A stretch of DNA of 64,000 nt from Bugula neritina. Its lineage: Eukaryota; Bryozoa; Gymnolaemata; Cheilostomatida; Bugulidae. The stretch lies in the NCBI GenBank assembly GCA_964035545.1, contig OZ037766.1:15268722-15332721 (forward strand). Direction: 5' to 3'. Position numbers and translations under genes: made by a program. Numbering within the stretch: the stretch's first letter is position 1; each line of letters starts with the position of its first letter. Shown here piece after piece: positions 62,505 through 64,000 of this stretch. The notes beneath the pieces were generated by a model, which was given only the letters and a program-made list of their open reading frames with translations, was not told the origin of the DNA and searched no databases.

Positions 62505-64000
62505 GTTATGATTGATCACCTGCTTAGAGTTTATAGAAACTGACACATCATCATTCATCACCCTATATCAGTATCATCTTGCTACACTTAGTTTTTGACC
62601 TGAATATGTTATAATATTTTTTATAACTGTCTATAATCCTCTTCATGCATGATCACCTATCTCAGTGCTGGTCCAATTTACCACTGCTGTGGACTTGTGA
62701 CCCAGTGTGTTATGGTACTCTTTGGTTTATGTTGTAAACAAGTCTAGTAATAGCTGGTAATGTTTGCTCACTCAACCAGTCAGTTAGAGGCCTGTGGGCT
62801 CATTGTCCATCAATCCCTACTACTCTGTTTGCACTGTTTAAAACTGTCATTTACGAAAAATTAATTTCAATTTTTGAATTATTTGCTACTGCAGAGGTTT
62901 TTGGCAAATGTTTTCACAAAAAAATGATGAAATATTAATTCATCCTAGGACTAACGTTGTCTAATCAGCTTTGGCTACCAGTTTGTTTTGATTGATGAGT
63001 TGAATTGCTGACAAACTTGTGCATATAAACTGATTGAATTAAAGTGACTTTATTAGCCTGCAACTACTGAATATGGGAATAATATTTAGGAGCAGCAGTG
63101 GAGAAATTGAGAATGTCTAAGTTCTTTAATTTCTTGTCAAGTTTTTCTCATGAGAACATAACTTCTTTTGCTACTTTTCTAATCTAGAATACAGGTTTCT
63201 CTCACTTTCTCCATTCCTGCACCTACCTCAATTTTCTTTGTTCTTGCTCTTTTAAATAGTGCTGGTTTTGAAAGGTTCGTGTGAATTCACCAATTTCACA
63301 ATCTTATATTTGGCTTCAGCCATCTTAGCATGCCTCTAATGTATGCATCTCATACTAAATATATCAAATTATTAATACTTATAGTTGTATAGCTGTGGTA
63401 AGAGAGGAAGGGATTTTTTTTTATTAAATCTATCCGTATAGGTATTTTGGTAAAGTTGGATGCAATATGTTGAATAAACCAGGAATGAAGATATTATTTG
63501 TGAAATTTAAACCTTGAAAATATGTTAGATCAGGCAGTTTAAGATGTCAAATCATATTGGGTTTCTCTGCAACAGGTGTTTTACTAGTCTGAAATGTATT
63601 TAGCAATTATTGCCATAGGCTGCTATTATACACTAAAGTCTGCAGGGTCTACAGTTACCCTATCGATACATATTATCTGTGTTGTATCTAATTATATTGT
63701 AAGATCTTGCACTATGTCACATACACATACATACATAATATGTGTAGCTTGGAGAAGCTTCACTACACCGTCTCACACTCTGCTCTTGTTGGCTCTCTTT
63801 CTAATCTGCCTGTAACTAAGTGAGGGTGGATAATATCAGAAACCAGTTGCATGTTGCAATGTCCATCCGTACATTCAGGTTTGCATGTTAGGGAGGCATG
63901 GTGGAACAATATGAGACATATAGCCTATAGCGTAATTAGAACTTTGTTGAAGAATTCATGCAGCTTTCTTGTGCGGTGACTAAACTTGGTAACTCTTCAG
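62505..64000 (+). other. Intron sequence of the LRR/ADPRH-like gene; no exon recognised
   Basis: The sequence follows the CAACAG/gttatg donor. It is A+T-rich with many stops in every frame. I found no segment resembling the later part of the hydrolase fold and no clear repeat. It is taken as intron running past the right edge. Confidence 0.55.

Overview
The window is nuclear DNA of an animal, most likely a non-vertebrate. It is about two-thirds A+T. Its genes are split into many short exons with GT/AG introns, and it carries tRNA-derived SINEs, a Ty3/Gypsy relic, a hAT-type DNA element, fold-back elements and several satellite arrays. I cannot name the species. The identifications rest on protein motifs and on agreement with my knowledge of the RNF213 family, not on a database search.

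Positions 1-45312, minus strand, hold one giant gene: an RNF213 (mysterin)-like AAA+ E3 ubiquitin ligase. I could place 82 coding exons. With three local exceptions, each flagged below, their splice phases chain from the ATG at 45312 to the left edge, giving roughly 5,090 codons. From the N-terminus the order is: a double zinc ribbon; a long disordered region with a remarkable five-residue repeat array; a CBM20-like module; a long helical arm; a AAA+ core with two well-kept nucleotide sites plus a degenerate P-loop; an unexpected extra RING exon in the AAA/E3 hinge; the E3 module with the expected RING; and the start of the region after the RING. The C-terminal part, where RNF213 proteins carry the RZ zinc finger, lies beyond the left edge.

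The main discovery candidate is that extra RING. Exon 11074-11274 encodes a second RNF213-type RING about 740 residues ahead of the expected one (1907-2077). Both exons are bounded by phase-2 introns, begin at the same point of the domain and share a Cys-Pro-x-x-Cys-x-x-Cys start. This looks like an internal exon duplication. Each copy has lost a different zinc ligand.

Positions 45315-57580 are intergenic and full of decayed mobile DNA: a Ty3/Gypsy pol relic with a 419-bp palindrome nested in it, a 1.7-kb hAT-type element with an intact 8-bp target duplication, TA arrays around an 86-bp-arm inverted repeat, and a further inverted repeat.

Positions 57859-62504, plus strand, hold the start of a second gene, pointing away from the first. 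It encodes an N-myristoylation-type N-terminus, leucine-rich repeats and a divergent ADP-ribosylglycohydrolase-like domain, and it continues beyond the right edge. The two genes are head to head about 12.5 kb apart. One acts in ubiquitylation and the other resembles ADP-ribose hydrolases, so a shared role in cell-intrinsic defence is imaginable, but that is inference only.
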